A DNA stretch of 64,000 nucleotides from JAVBQJ01 sp031549115 (GTDB taxonomy: Bacteria > Verrucomicrobiota > Lentisphaeria > Victivallales > Victivallaceae): the NCBI GenBank assembly GCA_031549115.1, contig JAVBQJ010000085.1, forward strand, positions 1 through 64,000, read 5' to 3'. The notes beneath the pieces are model-generated. The model was not told where the DNA came from. It was given only the letters and a program-made list of their open reading frames with translations, and made no database searches. Positions 17,813-27,593 of this stretch are shown here, piece after piece (the stretch's first letter is position 1; every line of letters starts with the position of its first letter). The position numbers were made by a program, and so were the translations under genes.

Positions 17813-18931
17813 ATGTTTCCATATCTGCGCTTTTCCGAAGCCGAAGTGAACGCCGCCATCGGCCGGACAACGTCACGCGATGTCGGCCGGGTGCTCCGGG
17901 GCGGCAGCCATTCCTTTTTCGATCTGTTGACGCTGCTTTCGCCGCCGGCCCGTGAATTGCTCGGCGACATGCGGGAGGTGGCGGCGACCTGCCGGAAGAT
18001 GCACTTCGGCAAAGCCATCCGGTTGTATGCGCCGCTGTACTTCTCGAATCACTGCGTCAACGCCTGCAAGTATTGCGATTTCAACCACGACAATCCGACC
18101 GAACGGCGGGCGCTTTCGCTCGAAGAAATCATCGCGGAAACCGATGTGATCCGCGCCGCCGGCATCGATTCGCTGCTGTTGGTCGCGGGAGAGGACCCGA
18201 AGTCCGCTCCGATGGATTTCCTGGAGCTCTTGGTGCGCGAAATGAAGCGCCGCTTCCATTATCTGGCGATCGAGCTCGCGCCGATGGAGACGGAATCCTA
18301 CCGGCGGCTTCAGCGCGCCGGAGTCGACGGCGTGACGCTGTACCAGGAAACCTACAATCAGGAGCTCTACAAAGAGCTGCATCCGCGCGGCCCCAAACGC
18401 AATTATCAATACCGGCTCGATACCCACGCCCGGGCGGCGGCGGGCGGAATCCGCAATCTCGGACTCGGTTTTTTGAACGGCCTGTACGACTGGCGGCTGG
18501 AGGCGGCTTCGCTCGGCGCCCACGGCTTCTGGCTCCGGCGCCACGCCTGGCGCAGCATGCTGCAGTTTTCGTTTCCTCGCATCACTCCGATCTCCGGCGG
18601 CTTCCAGCCTCCGGCACCGGTTTCGGAGGCGGATCTGGAGCAGATGATGCTGGCGTTCCGGATCATTTTCCCGGAGGCCGACCTGACCATTTCCACCCGG
18701 GAACGGCCCGCGTTCCGCGACCGGATGGCGGTGTTGTGCGCCGGCAACATGTCGGCGGGCAGCCGGGTCGCCCCCGGCGCCTACGGCTGTACCGACGAAC
18801 ACGACATCGGACAATTCACCCTGAACGACGGCAGATCCGCGGAGGAGATCCGCGCCTCGGTCCGGCGGCTGGGGCTCGAACCGGTAACCAAATACTTCGA
18901 CCGAAACTTGAACGAACCGGCGGCGGTGTAA
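17813..18931 (+). CDS. thiH: 2-iminoacetate synthase (radical SAM)
   Basis: A 372-residue radical SAM enzyme that cleaves tyrosine to dehydroglycine for thiazole formation. The iron-sulfur motif is CVNACKYC (Cys81, Cys85, Cys88), with the ThiH context PLYFSNHCVNACKYCDF, LLLVAGEDPKSAP, YQETYNQELYKELHPRGPK and a C-terminal TISTRERPAFRDRM block. The start is the ATG at 17813 after a GGGGGAAG ribosome site; the frame extends upstream into thiG but is not coding there. It pairs with thiG. Confidence 0.95.
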   Translation: MFPYLRFSEAEVNAAIGRTTSRDVGRVLRGGSHSFFDLLTLLSPPARELLGDMREVAATCRKMHFGKAIRLYAPLYFSNHCVNACKYCDFNHDNPTERRALSLEEIIAETDVIRAAGIDSLLLVAGEDPKSAPMDFLELLVREMKRRFHYLAIELAPMETESYRRLQRAGVDGVTLYQETYNQELYKELHPRGPKRNYQYRLDTHARAAAGGIRNLGLGFLNGLYDWRLEAASLGAHGFWLRRHAWRSMLQFSFPRITPISGGFQPPAPVSEADLEQMMLAFRIIFPEADLTISTRERPAFRDRMAVLCAGNMSAGSRVAPGAYGCTDEHDIGQFTLNDGRSAEEIRASVRRLGLEPVTKYFDRNLNEPAAV

Positions 18932-18935
18932 CATC

Positions 18936-19517
18936 ATGGAAAAGCGGGAAAAAATATTGGCTCTCGATATCGGCGGCGTTTGTGTATCGCTGCATCCGGA
19001 GCGGGCACTGGTGGCGATGGGATACGCGTCGTTTTCCGATGTGCCGCCCGAGTTATTCGTCCACGCCGGCCTGCTTGAAACCGGAAAAATCGACGCGGCC
19101 GAATTCGCCGCCCGCGTCCGCGAACTGACCGGGAAAAACAATTCCGACGCGGAATTTTTCACGATCTGGAACGCGATCATCGGTGCCCCCCTCCCCGGCA
19201 TGGAAACGCTGGTGAAGGAGTTGAGCGAATCCGGCTGGAAGCTGGTTTTCTTCTCCGACACCTCCCGGCTGCACCTCGACGAAGTGCGCCGGAATTTTCC
19301 GGCCGCCGCGCTTATCGCCGAAGGCGTCTACAGCTTCGACGCCGGAGCGCGCAAACCGGAAGCGCCGATGTTCGAATGCTTCGAAGCGCGCTTCGGCCGC
19401 CCCGACTGTTACGTCGACGACCGCGAGGTCTGTCTGGCCGGCGGCGTCGCCCATGGCTGGCCGGTGCTGCAATTCCGCAATGCCGAAAGCCTGCGCGAAC
19501 ACCTGCTTTCGTTCTGA
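18936..19517 (+). CDS. HAD-superfamily hydrolase (YihX-like)
   Basis: 193 residues. The HAD motif I is LALDIGGV, with the nucleophile aspartate and a glycine two residues on, as in YihX-type enzymes; motif II is FFSDTS, the motif III lysine is in GARKPEAPMFE and motif IV is YVDDREVCL. It probably dephosphorylates a small metabolite. It starts 4 bases after thiH, so a thiamine-pathway phosphatase role is conceivable but only inferred from position. Confidence 0.8.
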   Translation: MEKREKILALDIGGVCVSLHPERALVAMGYASFSDVPPELFVHAGLLETGKIDAAEFAARVRELTGKNNSDAEFFTIWNAIIGAPLPGMETLVKELSESGWKLVFFSDTSRLHLDEVRRNFPAAALIAEGVYSFDAGARKPEAPMFECFEARFGRPDCYVDDREVCLAGGVAHGWPVLQFRNAESLREHLLSF

Positions 19518-19560
19518 CTCTGCCCCGCTCTTATGGCGTCTCCGGTGGTCTTTCGCGCCT

Positions 19561-19599
19561 AAAAAGTGTAGTTTCGCGTAAAAAAGCGTAGTTTCTCGC
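19561..19599 (+). promoter_or_regulatory. tandem direct repeats upstream of the GntR promoter
   Basis: Two direct repeats of about 19 bases (AAAAAGTGTAGTTTCGCGT at 19561 and a near copy at 19580) lie head to tail just upstream of the -35 at 19609. The position suggests a regulator site, perhaps for the adjacent GntR-type protein. This is inference from spacing and repetition only. Confidence 0.45.
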
Positions 19600-19608
19600 A
19601 AGTCCCTA

Positions 19609-19637
19609 TTGACAAATGAAAACTTTTGCGCTATAAT
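19609..19637 (+). promoter_or_regulatory. consensus sigma-70 promoter of carbohydrate locus 1
   Basis: TTGACA (19609-19614), 17-base spacer, TATAAT (19632-19637): both hexamers match consensus. It drives the GntR-type regulator at 19679 and possibly the following hydrolase genes. Confidence 0.88.
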
Positions 19638-19678
19638 TATAACCGGAACCAGCAACCCAACCGGAAGTACAGGAAAAC

Positions 19679-21133
19679 ATGGTCGCCAAGGACAATGCCC
19701 CGTTGAGCAAAGCCAATGTCGCACAGCGGATTTTCGAAGACATCCGTTCCCATATCGAGAACAAGCAACTCGAGCCGGGAGCCAAGCTGCAGTCGGAAAC
19801 CGCGCTGGCGCAGTTGTACAGCGCCAAAACCTACCAGATCCGCCAGGCGCTGCAGCTGCTGAAAAAAGCCGAATTGATCTATTCGGTGCCCAAAGTCGGC
19901 GCCTTCGTCGCCGAGGCCGGGAACGGCGGCTCCGGCGATACGCGTCCCGGCTTCTATGATTCGGGCGACCCTCTCCCCGCTTCCGGCAATCATCTGCCTC
20001 ACGCGCCGTTGACTCTGACCACCGGCAGCAACTCCGCACTGCAGCAGCAAAGCTGGAATGAAATCCTTCGGGAATTGAAACAGCACAATTGCTTCCTGGA
20101 TATCACGATGGATTACTCCAACCGGATTTCGGGCCCGACGCCGCCGCCGGATGTACGCGAATGCAGCGCGCCGCTGGTGAGTTACCAGGCCGGCGACATG
20201 CCGCTGTTGAATATCCGGGATTTCTTTCTGGACAGCAACAACGCCGGGCTGGTGTTTCTGGACGATTACGCGGTGCCTTCGTGCTATTCGACCAATCTGT
20301 TGTTTTACAACCGGCGGTTATTGGGAAAATACGGTTTCGCGCCTCCGGCCTACCGGGATTGCGGCGGCCAGACCGAATACCTCGATTACCACCTCGCCGC
20401 CGTCACCGGCAATCCGCAGTGCAGCGCGCCGGGATCGACCCAGCAGCCGGTGACCCGCCTCGGGCATTACCTGGAGATGATCTTCCGGGCTCTGAGCGGC
20501 TGCCGCAGCCTGAGTGAAAGCAAGTTCATGGAGATTTTCTCCGGTCCCTGCGAACAGCTGGTCTATCTCCGGCGCAAGTACCGGATGAGCCCGCCGCAGC
20601 AGGCGATGCGTTACCTGAACGATTTTCTCTCGGGCCAAACGCCGTTCTTTCTCGGCAACAGCTCCGATATTCAGTTCCTGATGAGCAGCTTGCGCAGCGA
20701 TGAATTCGATTGTTACCCGTTTTTTTCGGTCGACGGCAGCTGTTGCCGGCTGGCGTTGCCGCTGGTGATCTGCGCGGAAACCCGCCATCCGATCGAATGC
20801 ATCCGGCTGGTGCAATTTCTCCAGCAGGATTTCGCCCAGCGCAAATTCGCCGAATTCGGCTTTCTGCCGGTCCGGGAGGAGCTCACGCCGATGCGCCTGC
20901 AGAAGTTGCCAGCGCGCACGTGCAAATACGAAACCATTTTCTTCCGCAGCCCGGAAGAGCACTATATCGAAATGAACATCCTCAATGTCGAATTGTGGGA
21001 CTGCATTCTTCATGGAAAAAGCGTCGCCGACGCTTTGAATAACTGCCGCGCCTTTGCCAAAGCCTACTTGAATATGAAGCTGGACAAAAGCAAAGTGGCG
21101 GAGCGTAAGAAGTGGATGGAGCTCTACAGTTGA
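19679..21133 (+). CDS. GntR regulator fused to a solute-binding-like sensor
   Basis: 484 residues. Residues 1-80 form a GntR-type winged helix (VAQRIFEDIRSHIENKQLEPGAKLQSETALAQLYSAKTYQIRQALQLLKKAELIYSV is split here by function: dimer helix, then recognition helix). The remaining 380 residues lack the usual LacI-type or FadR/UTRA sensor and instead resemble family 1 extracellular sugar-binding proteins: LLFYNRRLLGKYGF after a tyrosine/serine-rich segment, then a long C-terminal helical lobe. No signal peptide is present, so the binding fold would act as a cytoplasmic ligand sensor. It sits first in the hydrolase locus under a consensus promoter. The GntR half is firm; the sensor call is moderate. 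Confidence 0.75.
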   Translation: MVAKDNAPLSKANVAQRIFEDIRSHIENKQLEPGAKLQSETALAQLYSAKTYQIRQALQLLKKAELIYSVPKVGAFVAEAGNGGSGDTRPGFYDSGDPLPASGNHLPHAPLTLTTGSNSALQQQSWNEILRELKQHNCFLDITMDYSNRISGPTPPPDVRECSAPLVSYQAGDMPLLNIRDFFLDSNNAGLVFLDDYAVPSCYSTNLLFYNRRLLGKYGFAPPAYRDCGGQTEYLDYHLAAVTGNPQCSAPGSTQQPVTRLGHYLEMIFRALSGCRSLSESKFMEIFSGPCEQLVYLRRKYRMSPPQQAMRYLNDFLSGQTPFFLGNSSDIQFLMSSLRSDEFDCYPFFSVDGSCCRLALPLVICAETRHPIECIRLVQFLQQDFAQRKFAEFGFLPVREELTPMRLQKLPARTCKYETIFFRSPEEHYIEMNILNVELWDCILHGKSVADALNNCRAFAKAYLNMKLDKSKVAERKKWMELYS

Positions 21134-21208
21134 CGGCCGGCGGACGCGCCTGCCGAACCGGAGCTCCTGCCGATCACCAAAAGCAACCGTAAACAAGGAG
21201 ATGAAAGC

Positions 21209-21868
21209 ATGTCGAAGCGTAGCAGAATTTTTACACTGATTGAATTACTGGTCGTTATCGCTATTATCGCAATTCTGGCCAGTATGCTGTTGCCGGCGCT
21301 GTCGAAGGCCCGGGCCAAGGCGCAGGCGATCACCTGTGTCAATCACTTGAAGCAATTGTGTCTGACCATGGAAATGTACGCCAATGACAGTGATCAATGG
21401 TATCCGTCGCAAATTCCTTATACACTGGACAATGTGGCGGCGATGCGCCCCTACAGCAGCGTCCTGTACGGCGAAAAATATCTGGAACCGCGCATGTTGA
21501 GTTGTCCGGTCGACTCGGATGCCACCCGGTTGAACAATCTGGAGTATGTCTACGGATTTTTCTGGGCCAACGCCGAATACACCACCGGGACCGTCGCGTT
21601 CAAGGGTGACTCGCTGGGAAATATCGAAACGCGCGGCGGCGGAGAGTTCAAAAACCGCGGACTGGGTATCATGCTCTGGTTCGGTGACAGCTACGATACC
21701 GATTTGAAGAAGCAGGCATCCACCATCGTTCATGCCTTCGGCCAGCGTTCCGTGGCCAGCCGTCACGCGGGGCGGACCAATACCGCCTTCACCGACGGTC
21801 ACGTGGAATCCATTGCGGGCGTTTATTTCAAGACTTCTCCCTTGTTTTTCGGCGTTACCGAACTATAA
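21209..21868 (+). CDS. type IV-pilin-like protein (PulG/DUF1559-like)
   Basis: 219 residues. The N-terminus is a textbook prepilin peptidase substrate: a short basic leader, then FTLIELLVVIAIIAILASMLLPALSKARAKA is represented by FTLIELLVVIAIIAILA (cleavage before Phe, Glu at +5), followed by a hydrophobic helix. The soluble part ends with RHAGRTNTAFTDGHVESI, the H-X9-DG-type motif of the large PVC-phylum family. There is no pilus assembly gene nearby; it sits between a regulator and a secreted hydrolase, as at 35522-36196. The 5' end is visibly AT-richer than the rest. Its role in the locus is unknown. Confidence 0.88.
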   Translation: MSKRSRIFTLIELLVVIAIIAILASMLLPALSKARAKAQAITCVNHLKQLCLTMEMYANDSDQWYPSQIPYTLDNVAAMRPYSSVLYGEKYLEPRMLSCPVDSDATRLNNLEYVYGFFWANAEYTTGTVAFKGDSLGNIETRGGGEFKNRGLGIMLWFGDSYDTDLKKQASTIVHAFGQRSVASRHAGRTNTAFTDGHVESIAGVYFKTSPLFFGVTEL

Positions 21869-21892
21869 TATTGCATGGACGGAGACTCGGTC

Positions 21893-24800
21893 ATGAAATT
21901 TATTCTGCTTGCGGTTTTTCTGGGAGCCGCCTGGACGCTCAATGCCGGTGCCACCGGCTGGGACTTCACCCGGCCGGGTGACTTTCTCGGCTGGCAGCTG
22001 GAAAGTTACGCCGATGGCAGAGTCGCCGACGGCGCGCTTTCCGGAACCACGATCTGTGTGCCCGGCGTGGCTTCGCCGTTTCTGATTTCACCGCCGCTCG
22101 ATCTTGACGCGACGGCCGATAATCTGCTGCGGCTGCGGGTCCGCAGCGACAAAAGCGGCACCGGCAAGCTTTACTTCCGCGAATCCGGAGGCAGCTTCGA
22201 TGACGTCAAAAGTGCGCAGCTGTCACTAATTGGCGACGGCGAATGGCACACGTATATGTTAGACTTCAGCGCCAATCCGGCCTGGAGCGGTCGCATCGAA
22301 CAGGTGAAGATCTGTTTGCTGCATGAAAACAACGCCGCCGTCGCAGTGGCGGAAATCCGTTTCAGCCATCGGGAGCCGGGCTTGATCGCCAACCGGCGAT
22401 TCGAATGGAAGCATCCGGACGGCACGCCGGAAAACTGGCAATTGACCAACGCCGTTGTCCGTGACGGTAAGGCAATATGGGATACCGCCCTGCCGTTGCG
22501 ACTGCTCCCCGACGACATCTACCTGGATTTTCTGACGCCCGGACGGAAGTATGGTCTCGGGTTCGAAGCGCAAAGCGACCGGGCGGCGTCAGTCACCGTC
22601 CGGCTCCGGCAATTCGACAGCTTCGAACGGCTCCTGGCGGAGGATGCCTGCACGTTTCCGCTGGACGCCGCTCCGGATGCCGTCACGTACCGGCGGGACG
22701 ATCTCGAAGTCCGGCCCAACGCCATGAAAGTGACACTGAGCGTCACCGGCGACGCCGTCGGAGCCGGCTCCGTCGCGTTGAGCGATTTCCACTTCGGCGA
22801 ATTGCCGGAACCGGGCCATGCCGGCTGGCAGGCGCAATGGATTCAGCCGGGCACACCGGAAAGTACGCTCGACACGATGTATTTCCGGTGCCGCTTCACC
22901 CTTCCCGCCGTCCCGGAACTCGGGCGCCTGGCCATCACCGCCGACAATGTGCTGGAGGCGGTCTACCTCAACGGCCGCGCCCTCCCGCTCGGCCGCAATG
23001 CCGCGCTGTACCATGACTGCGACGTGCTGGACGCAACGCCGTATCTGCAAACCGGCGACAATGTCCTCGCCGTCTTCGCCCGCAATCACGACGGTCCCGG
23101 CGGACTGCTCGCCGAAGCACGCATTGTCTGCGCCGACGGCAGTATCGTCACCGTCGCAAGCTCCGACCGCTTCCGCGCCGCGACCCGGGCCGATAACGAT
23201 TGGGAACAACCCGGCTTCGACGACGGCCGATGGGCAACGGCATATTCCCACGAGGTTCCGGAAAAATCGCTGTGGGGCGAAATGGCCTATCCCGATCTGA
23301 CCGGTCCACTGGCGGCGCCGGAAAAAGCCTCCATATATCCGTTGCCGGACGCCGGCCAACCGGTCGAGGCCCGGCTGGCGTTCAAGGGACAAACTCCATA
23401 TTTGAATTTGAACGGCATCCCGCATGAAATCATGCATCACTGGACCGGAGGGACCGGACGCCTGACCGAAGAACGGTTGGGAAACTGCCCGAAAAACGAC
23501 CTGCACTTGTACTGGGGCTCCTCGTTCGCCAACTGGGGCTGGCGTCCCGACGGCAACTTCGACTTTCGCGGCCTCGACGACTTTTGCACCCGGCTGCTGG
23601 AGGTCGATCCGGAGGCCAAAGTCGTGCTGATGCTGGCCGTCGACAGCTTTCACAACCCGGAAATGCGCTCCTGGAACAAGCTGCACCCGGAGGAGCTGGT
23701 CGCGGACGAAAACGGCAACACCCGTTTCGTGTTCCACTTCGAACCCGATGCCTCCGCGCCGAGCTGGGCCTCGAAGTTATGGCTCGAAGACCAGAAAAAC
23801 AATCTGCGCCGAATCATCCGCCATGTCGACGCCAGTCCCTACGCCGGCCGGGTGGTCGGCTACATGCCGGTTTCCGGCATGGGGTTGGAGTGGGTCTACT
23901 GGGGCGGCCATGACGGCGGCGGCGGGCCGGGCAAGCTGTATTTGGACTACAGCAAACCATTTCAACAGGGCTTCCGGGAGTGGGTGATGCGGCACTATGG
24001 CTCGCTCACCGCCGTCAACGCCGCTTACCACGATAATTACCCGGATCAGGCCGCAATTCCGTTGCCGACCGTGGCGGAACGGACCGCGGCGGCCGACTAC
24101 TTCGGCTTCATCGATCCGGCAAAGCATCAGCGGCTGATCGACTTCCGGCGCTACTTCTCCGAACTGACCGCCGAGGTGATTCTGGCGCTGGCGCAGGTTG
24201 TGAAAGAGGAAACACAGGGCACGAAATTGTTCGGTACGTTTTACGGTTACACCCACAATACCGCCGATCCCGGCTGGTGCGAGAGCGGCCACTTCGCCCT
24301 CGAACGGGTATTGGAATCGCCCGAGGTCGATTTCCTGACCCATCTGACCCGCTACGACAACCGCGCCGCGGGGCGGGAGTCCGGCTTCATGACGCCGGAA
24401 AGTTCGTTTCTGCTGCATGGCAAGGCGCCGGTGGTGCAATGGGATATGCGTACTCACCGGACACCGCCGGAGAGCAACGAAGCCGCCTACAGCCGCTGCC
24501 GCGATCTGCGGGAAAGCCTGGCGGTGTTGAAGCGCGATTTCAGCAATGCGTTGATCAGCGGCGTGGCGTTCGAATACGGCTACTTCGGCAACGCCTGGGA
24601 CACCGGAGACGCACGGATCATGGAGGTGATGGCGCGCTGCCGCGACATCGACAACGCAACCCGCGAAGCCGGAGTATTGAAAATGGACCCGGCGACCTCG
24701 GTTGCGGTGATCACCGACGAGCGTTCGACCTGGTACACCATGCAATCGAGTCCGCTGCACCTGCAACTGGTGAATACCCAGTTGCCCGCGTTCAACCATA

Positions 24801-25519
24801 CCGGCAGCGGCGTGGATACCTTCCTTGCCGGCGATCTGGAGCGGATGCCGGCGTATTCCTGCTATGTGTTTCTGAATGTCTTCGCATTGACGCCGGAACA
24901 GGAAACGTTCATCGAAACGCATCTCAAGCGAAACGGCAATACCCTGGTCTGGATTTACGCGCCCGGCATCGTCGACGGCGCCCGTCTGAATCCGGAGCGG
25001 GTGAGCCGGATCACCGGCTTCGACTTCGAAATTCTCGAGCGGGAATTCACCCCCGTGGTGCAAATCACCGACGCCGGCCACCCGTTCACCCGGCATTCGG
25101 TCGAAAACAGCCGCTACTCGTCGACCGGAACGATCGGTCCATTTTTCTCGCCGGCCTCCGGACGCGTGCTCGGCATCCATCCGGAAAGCGGCAAAGCGGC
25201 GCTGGCGGTAATGGATTTCGGCTCGTGGCGCTCGGTCTACTCCGCCTTTCCGGGGTTGAGTCCGGAACTGCTGCAGGGCATCGCGGAAAACTCCGGCGTC
25301 CACGTCGCCAACCGCAACACGCTGGACGCGACCTATCTGTCGGACCGGCTGCTGGCAATCCACTCCGCGCCGGGAGGGAAGCGTACCTTGTACGCGCCGC
25401 CGGCTTACCGGCAAAAAGCGGTGGAGTTGTTTACCGGACGCGAGTACGAGTTGAATCCGGACGGTTCGTTCGCGGTCGAACTGGCGCCGATAAGTACGAA
25501 TTTGTTTCAATTTGAATAG
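21893..25519 (+). CDS. very large secreted glycoside hydrolase (GH42/GH-A-like)
   Basis: 1208 residues. Start ATG at 21893 after GGACGGAG; a signal peptide MKFILLAVFLGAAWTLNAGA is clear. Then come two beta-sandwich, carbohydrate-binding-like segments (about 25-300), a jelly-roll resembling the N-terminal module of bacterial rhamnosidases (WQAQWIQPG, then AVYLNGRALPLGR, about 305-460), and a catalytic-looking barrel (LHLYWGSSFANWGWRPDGNFDF onward, with VVGYMPVSGMGLEWVYWGG) followed by a GH42-trimerisation-like domain (AVITDERSTW to the end). It probably acts outside the cytoplasm on a plant or host glycan. The exact CAZy family is not assignable by eye. It precedes another hydrolase and rhaM. 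Confidence 0.72.
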   Translation: MKFILLAVFLGAAWTLNAGATGWDFTRPGDFLGWQLESYADGRVADGALSGTTICVPGVASPFLISPPLDLDATADNLLRLRVRSDKSGTGKLYFRESGGSFDDVKSAQLSLIGDGEWHTYMLDFSANPAWSGRIEQVKICLLHENNAAVAVAEIRFSHREPGLIANRRFEWKHPDGTPENWQLTNAVVRDGKAIWDTALPLRLLPDDIYLDFLTPGRKYGLGFEAQSDRAASVTVRLRQFDSFERLLAEDACTFPLDAAPDAVTYRRDDLEVRPNAMKVTLSVTGDAVGAGSVALSDFHFGELPEPGHAGWQAQWIQPGTPESTLDTMYFRCRFTLPAVPELGRLAITADNVLEAVYLNGRALPLGRNAALYHDCDVLDATPYLQTGDNVLAVFARNHDGPGGLLAEARIVCADGSIVTVASSDRFRAATRADNDWEQPGFDDGRWATAYSHEVPEKSLWGEMAYPDLTGPLAAPEKASIYPLPDAGQPVEARLAFKGQTPYLNLNGIPHEIMHHWTGGTGRLTEERLGNCPKNDLHLYWGSSFANWGWRPDGNFDFRGLDDFCTRLLEVDPEAKVVLMLAVDSFHNPEMRSWNKLHPEELVADENGNTRFVFHFEPDASAPSWASKLWLEDQKNNLRRIIRHVDASPYAGRVVGYMPVSGMGLEWVYWGGHDGGGGPGKLYLDYSKPFQQGFREWVMRHYGSLTAVNAAYHDNYPDQAAIPLPTVAERTAAADYFGFIDPAKHQRLIDFRRYFSELTAEVILALAQVVKEETQGTKLFGTFYGYTHNTADPGWCESGHFALERVLESPEVDFLTHLTRYDNRAAGRESGFMTPESSFLLHGKAPVVQWDMRTHRTPPESNEAAYSRCRDLRESLAVLKRDFSNALISGVAFEYGYFGNAWDTGDARIMEVMARCRDIDNATREAGVLKMDPATSVAVITDERSTWYTMQSSPLHLQLVNTQLPAFNHTGSGVDTFLAGDLERMPAYSCYVFLNVFALTPEQETFIETHLKRNGNTLVWIYAPGIVDGARLNPERVSRITGFDFEILEREFTPVVQITDAGHPFTRHSVENSRYSSTGTIGPFFSPASGRVLGIHPESGKAALAVMDFGSWRSVYSAFPGLSPELLQGIAENSGVHVANRNTLDATYLSDRLLAIHSAPGGKRTLYAPPAYRQKAVELFTGREYELNPDGSFAVELAPISTNLFQFE

Positions 25520-25531
25520 AGAGAGGACACT

Positions 25532-27592
25532 ATGAACAAGCCATGGTATGCGGCAAGCGCGGGACGTTTGCTGGTCGATATGCACATCCCGGATTGGAGT
25601 GACGCATTTTTCCGCGATTTTTCCGCCGAACGCTATGCCGACTGCAGGGTCGAGGCCGGGGTCGATACAGTGGAAATTTACGCCGGTTCCTGCCTCGGGT
25701 TGTGCAACTGGCCGACCCGGACAGGCTACCGGCACCGGATCAGCGGCAATATCGACATGCTCGGCGCCGTCGTCGCCGCCTGCCGGACCCGGAATCTGAA
25801 AATCGTCATCTACCTCAATGTCTGGAGCCGCAAAGCGTACGACGAGCATCCCGAATGGCGGATGATTCATCACGACGGACTGGGCAGCGTCGAGCGGGAA
25901 AAGGGACGTTTCGGGTTGTGCTGCCCCAATACCGGGTTTCAGGCTTATTTCCTCGCGCTGTTGGATGAATTGAACGCCGGATACGCATGTTCCGGTTTGT
26001 GGATCGACATGATCGGCTGGTTCGGCCACATCTGTTATTGTCCGGGGTGCCAAAAGCGTTTCCGGGACGAAACCGGTTATGACGCCATCCCCCGGACCAT
26101 CGACTGGAACGACCCGGTGTGGAATGCCTTTCAGGAGTGCCGTGAGCGCTGGCTGGCGGAATTCGCCGCCGCCATCCGCGCCACCATCCGGAAGCGCACG
26201 CCGGAACGTTCGCTGGCATTGCAATGTTCCGGCATCCCATTGGGCTGGGGCGGCGCGATCACCCCGGATTTTCTGCGCCAGACCGATTATCTGGCCGCCG
26301 ACTTGTATTCGGACCAATACGAACAATCGTTCATCTGCAAGCTGTTCCGCGCCTTTTCGCCGCATCAGCCGATCGAGTTCATGGTCCCGCGTTGTGAAAA
26401 CCTCGCCCACCACACCACCGGCCGAAGCCGGATCAGTCTGGAAATGCGCTCCTACGCGTCGCTGGCCAACCAGGCGGCGTTCTCCCTGATCGACGCCATC
26501 GATCCGGCGGGAACGCTGGATGGGAATTTTTACCGGATGGCCGGAGAGCTGAACCGCAACCTGGCCGGTTACCGCTCCGCTCTGAATTGGCATTCCGAAG
26601 CGCGTGCCGATGTCGGGATTTATTATGATTTCACCTCGATGATGAATGTGCACCGTTCGCTGCCGGTCGCGGAGTTCCAGCAGGACGTCACCGGTTACCT
26701 GCGGATGATCAATCTGGTGCGGGCGCTGCAAAGCCGTCATCTGAGCGTCGCGTTCACCGGCGAGCCGCATCTGAGCCAATTGTCGCGCTATCGGGTGGTG
26801 ATTCTCTCCGAAGCCACGCACCTGGATGACACAGCGTGCGCGGCATTGACCGAATATGTCCGCAACGGCGGCCGCCTCTATGTTTCCGGGAGCAGTTCGC
26901 TCTATGACCGCCGCGATGGACGCCGGAACGATTTCCGATTGGCGGAATTGCTGGGCATCCGCTTCACCGGCCGGATGTTCCCGGCGGGATATTACCTGAA
27001 GGACACCGAAGCACCCCTCCCCGTCGTCAGCGACTGGCCGCAACCGGAGATCGCCGTCGCCGCGGACGACGTCCAAGTCCTGGGCAGTGTCGTGGCGCCG
27101 TATTCCAACGCGGCGGAGCAACACCGCTTCGGTTCCGCGATCAGCAATCCGCCGGAACGCGATACCGGCTGCCCCGCTCTAACCGCACGGCCATTCGGCC
27201 GGGGTCATGTGGTCTACTGCGCGGCACTCCTCGAGAACGAACCGTACGACTGCCACCGCGAATATGTTGCCGGGCGGATCGAAGCCATGGTCGCGGATGA
27301 CCGCCTGATCGCCACCGACGCGCCGGCCACCGTCGAATTCACCGTGTTCGCGCAGCCGGATTTGAACCGGCTTGTCGTGTCGCTGCTGAATTTCACCACC
27401 GAACTGCCGCCGCCGGTATTGCGCGAATTCACGGTAACGTTGCAGTTGGCAGCGACGGAAAGGATAGTCCGCATCTCGCGGCTCCCCGACGGCGGCGGCG
27501 TTCCGTTTCACCAGCGGGACACGAAAGTTTCATTCTCCATTCCGGAGTTGGACAAATTCACGGTGCTCACCATCAACCTGGAGGCCAGATAA
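25532..27592 (+). CDS. glycoside hydrolase-like protein (GHL6 / fucosidase-like)
   Basis: 686 residues, no signal peptide. The N-terminal half is a barrel of the hypothetical glycosyl hydrolase 6 kind: GVDTVEIYAGSCLGLCNWPTR, VIYLNVWSRKAYDEHPEWRM, then SGLWIDMIGWFGHICYCPGCQKRF with clustered cysteines. The C-terminal half has a flavodoxin-like trimerisation domain (RYRVVILSEATHLDDTACAALTEYVRNGGRLYVSG) and a small beta end domain, as in GH42 and fucosidase-like proteins. It starts 12 bases after the large secreted hydrolase and ends 1 base before rhaM, so it likely finishes cytoplasmic breakdown of an imported oligosaccharide. Substrate unknown. Confidence 0.7.
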   Translation: MNKPWYAASAGRLLVDMHIPDWSDAFFRDFSAERYADCRVEAGVDTVEIYAGSCLGLCNWPTRTGYRHRISGNIDMLGAVVAACRTRNLKIVIYLNVWSRKAYDEHPEWRMIHHDGLGSVEREKGRFGLCCPNTGFQAYFLALLDELNAGYACSGLWIDMIGWFGHICYCPGCQKRFRDETGYDAIPRTIDWNDPVWNAFQECRERWLAEFAAAIRATIRKRTPERSLALQCSGIPLGWGGAITPDFLRQTDYLAADLYSDQYEQSFICKLFRAFSPHQPIEFMVPRCENLAHHTTGRSRISLEMRSYASLANQAAFSLIDAIDPAGTLDGNFYRMAGELNRNLAGYRSALNWHSEARADVGIYYDFTSMMNVHRSLPVAEFQQDVTGYLRMINLVRALQSRHLSVAFTGEPHLSQLSRYRVVILSEATHLDDTACAALTEYVRNGGRLYVSGSSSLYDRRDGRRNDFRLAELLGIRFTGRMFPAGYYLKDTEAPLPVVSDWPQPEIAVAADDVQVLGSVVAPYSNAAEQHRFGSAISNPPERDTGCPALTARPFGRGHVVYCAALLENEPYDCHREYVAGRIEAMVADDRLIATDAPATVEFTVFAQPDLNRLVVSLLNFTTELPPPVLREFTVTLQLAATERIVRISRLPDGGGVPFHQRDTKVSFSIPELDKFTVLTINLEAR

Positions 27593-27593
27593 C

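Noticed and set aside
23777..27124. Long open minus-strand frame opposite the two locus 1 hydrolases
   Set aside because: Antisense shadow of real genes; no ribosome site, promoter or recognisable domain.
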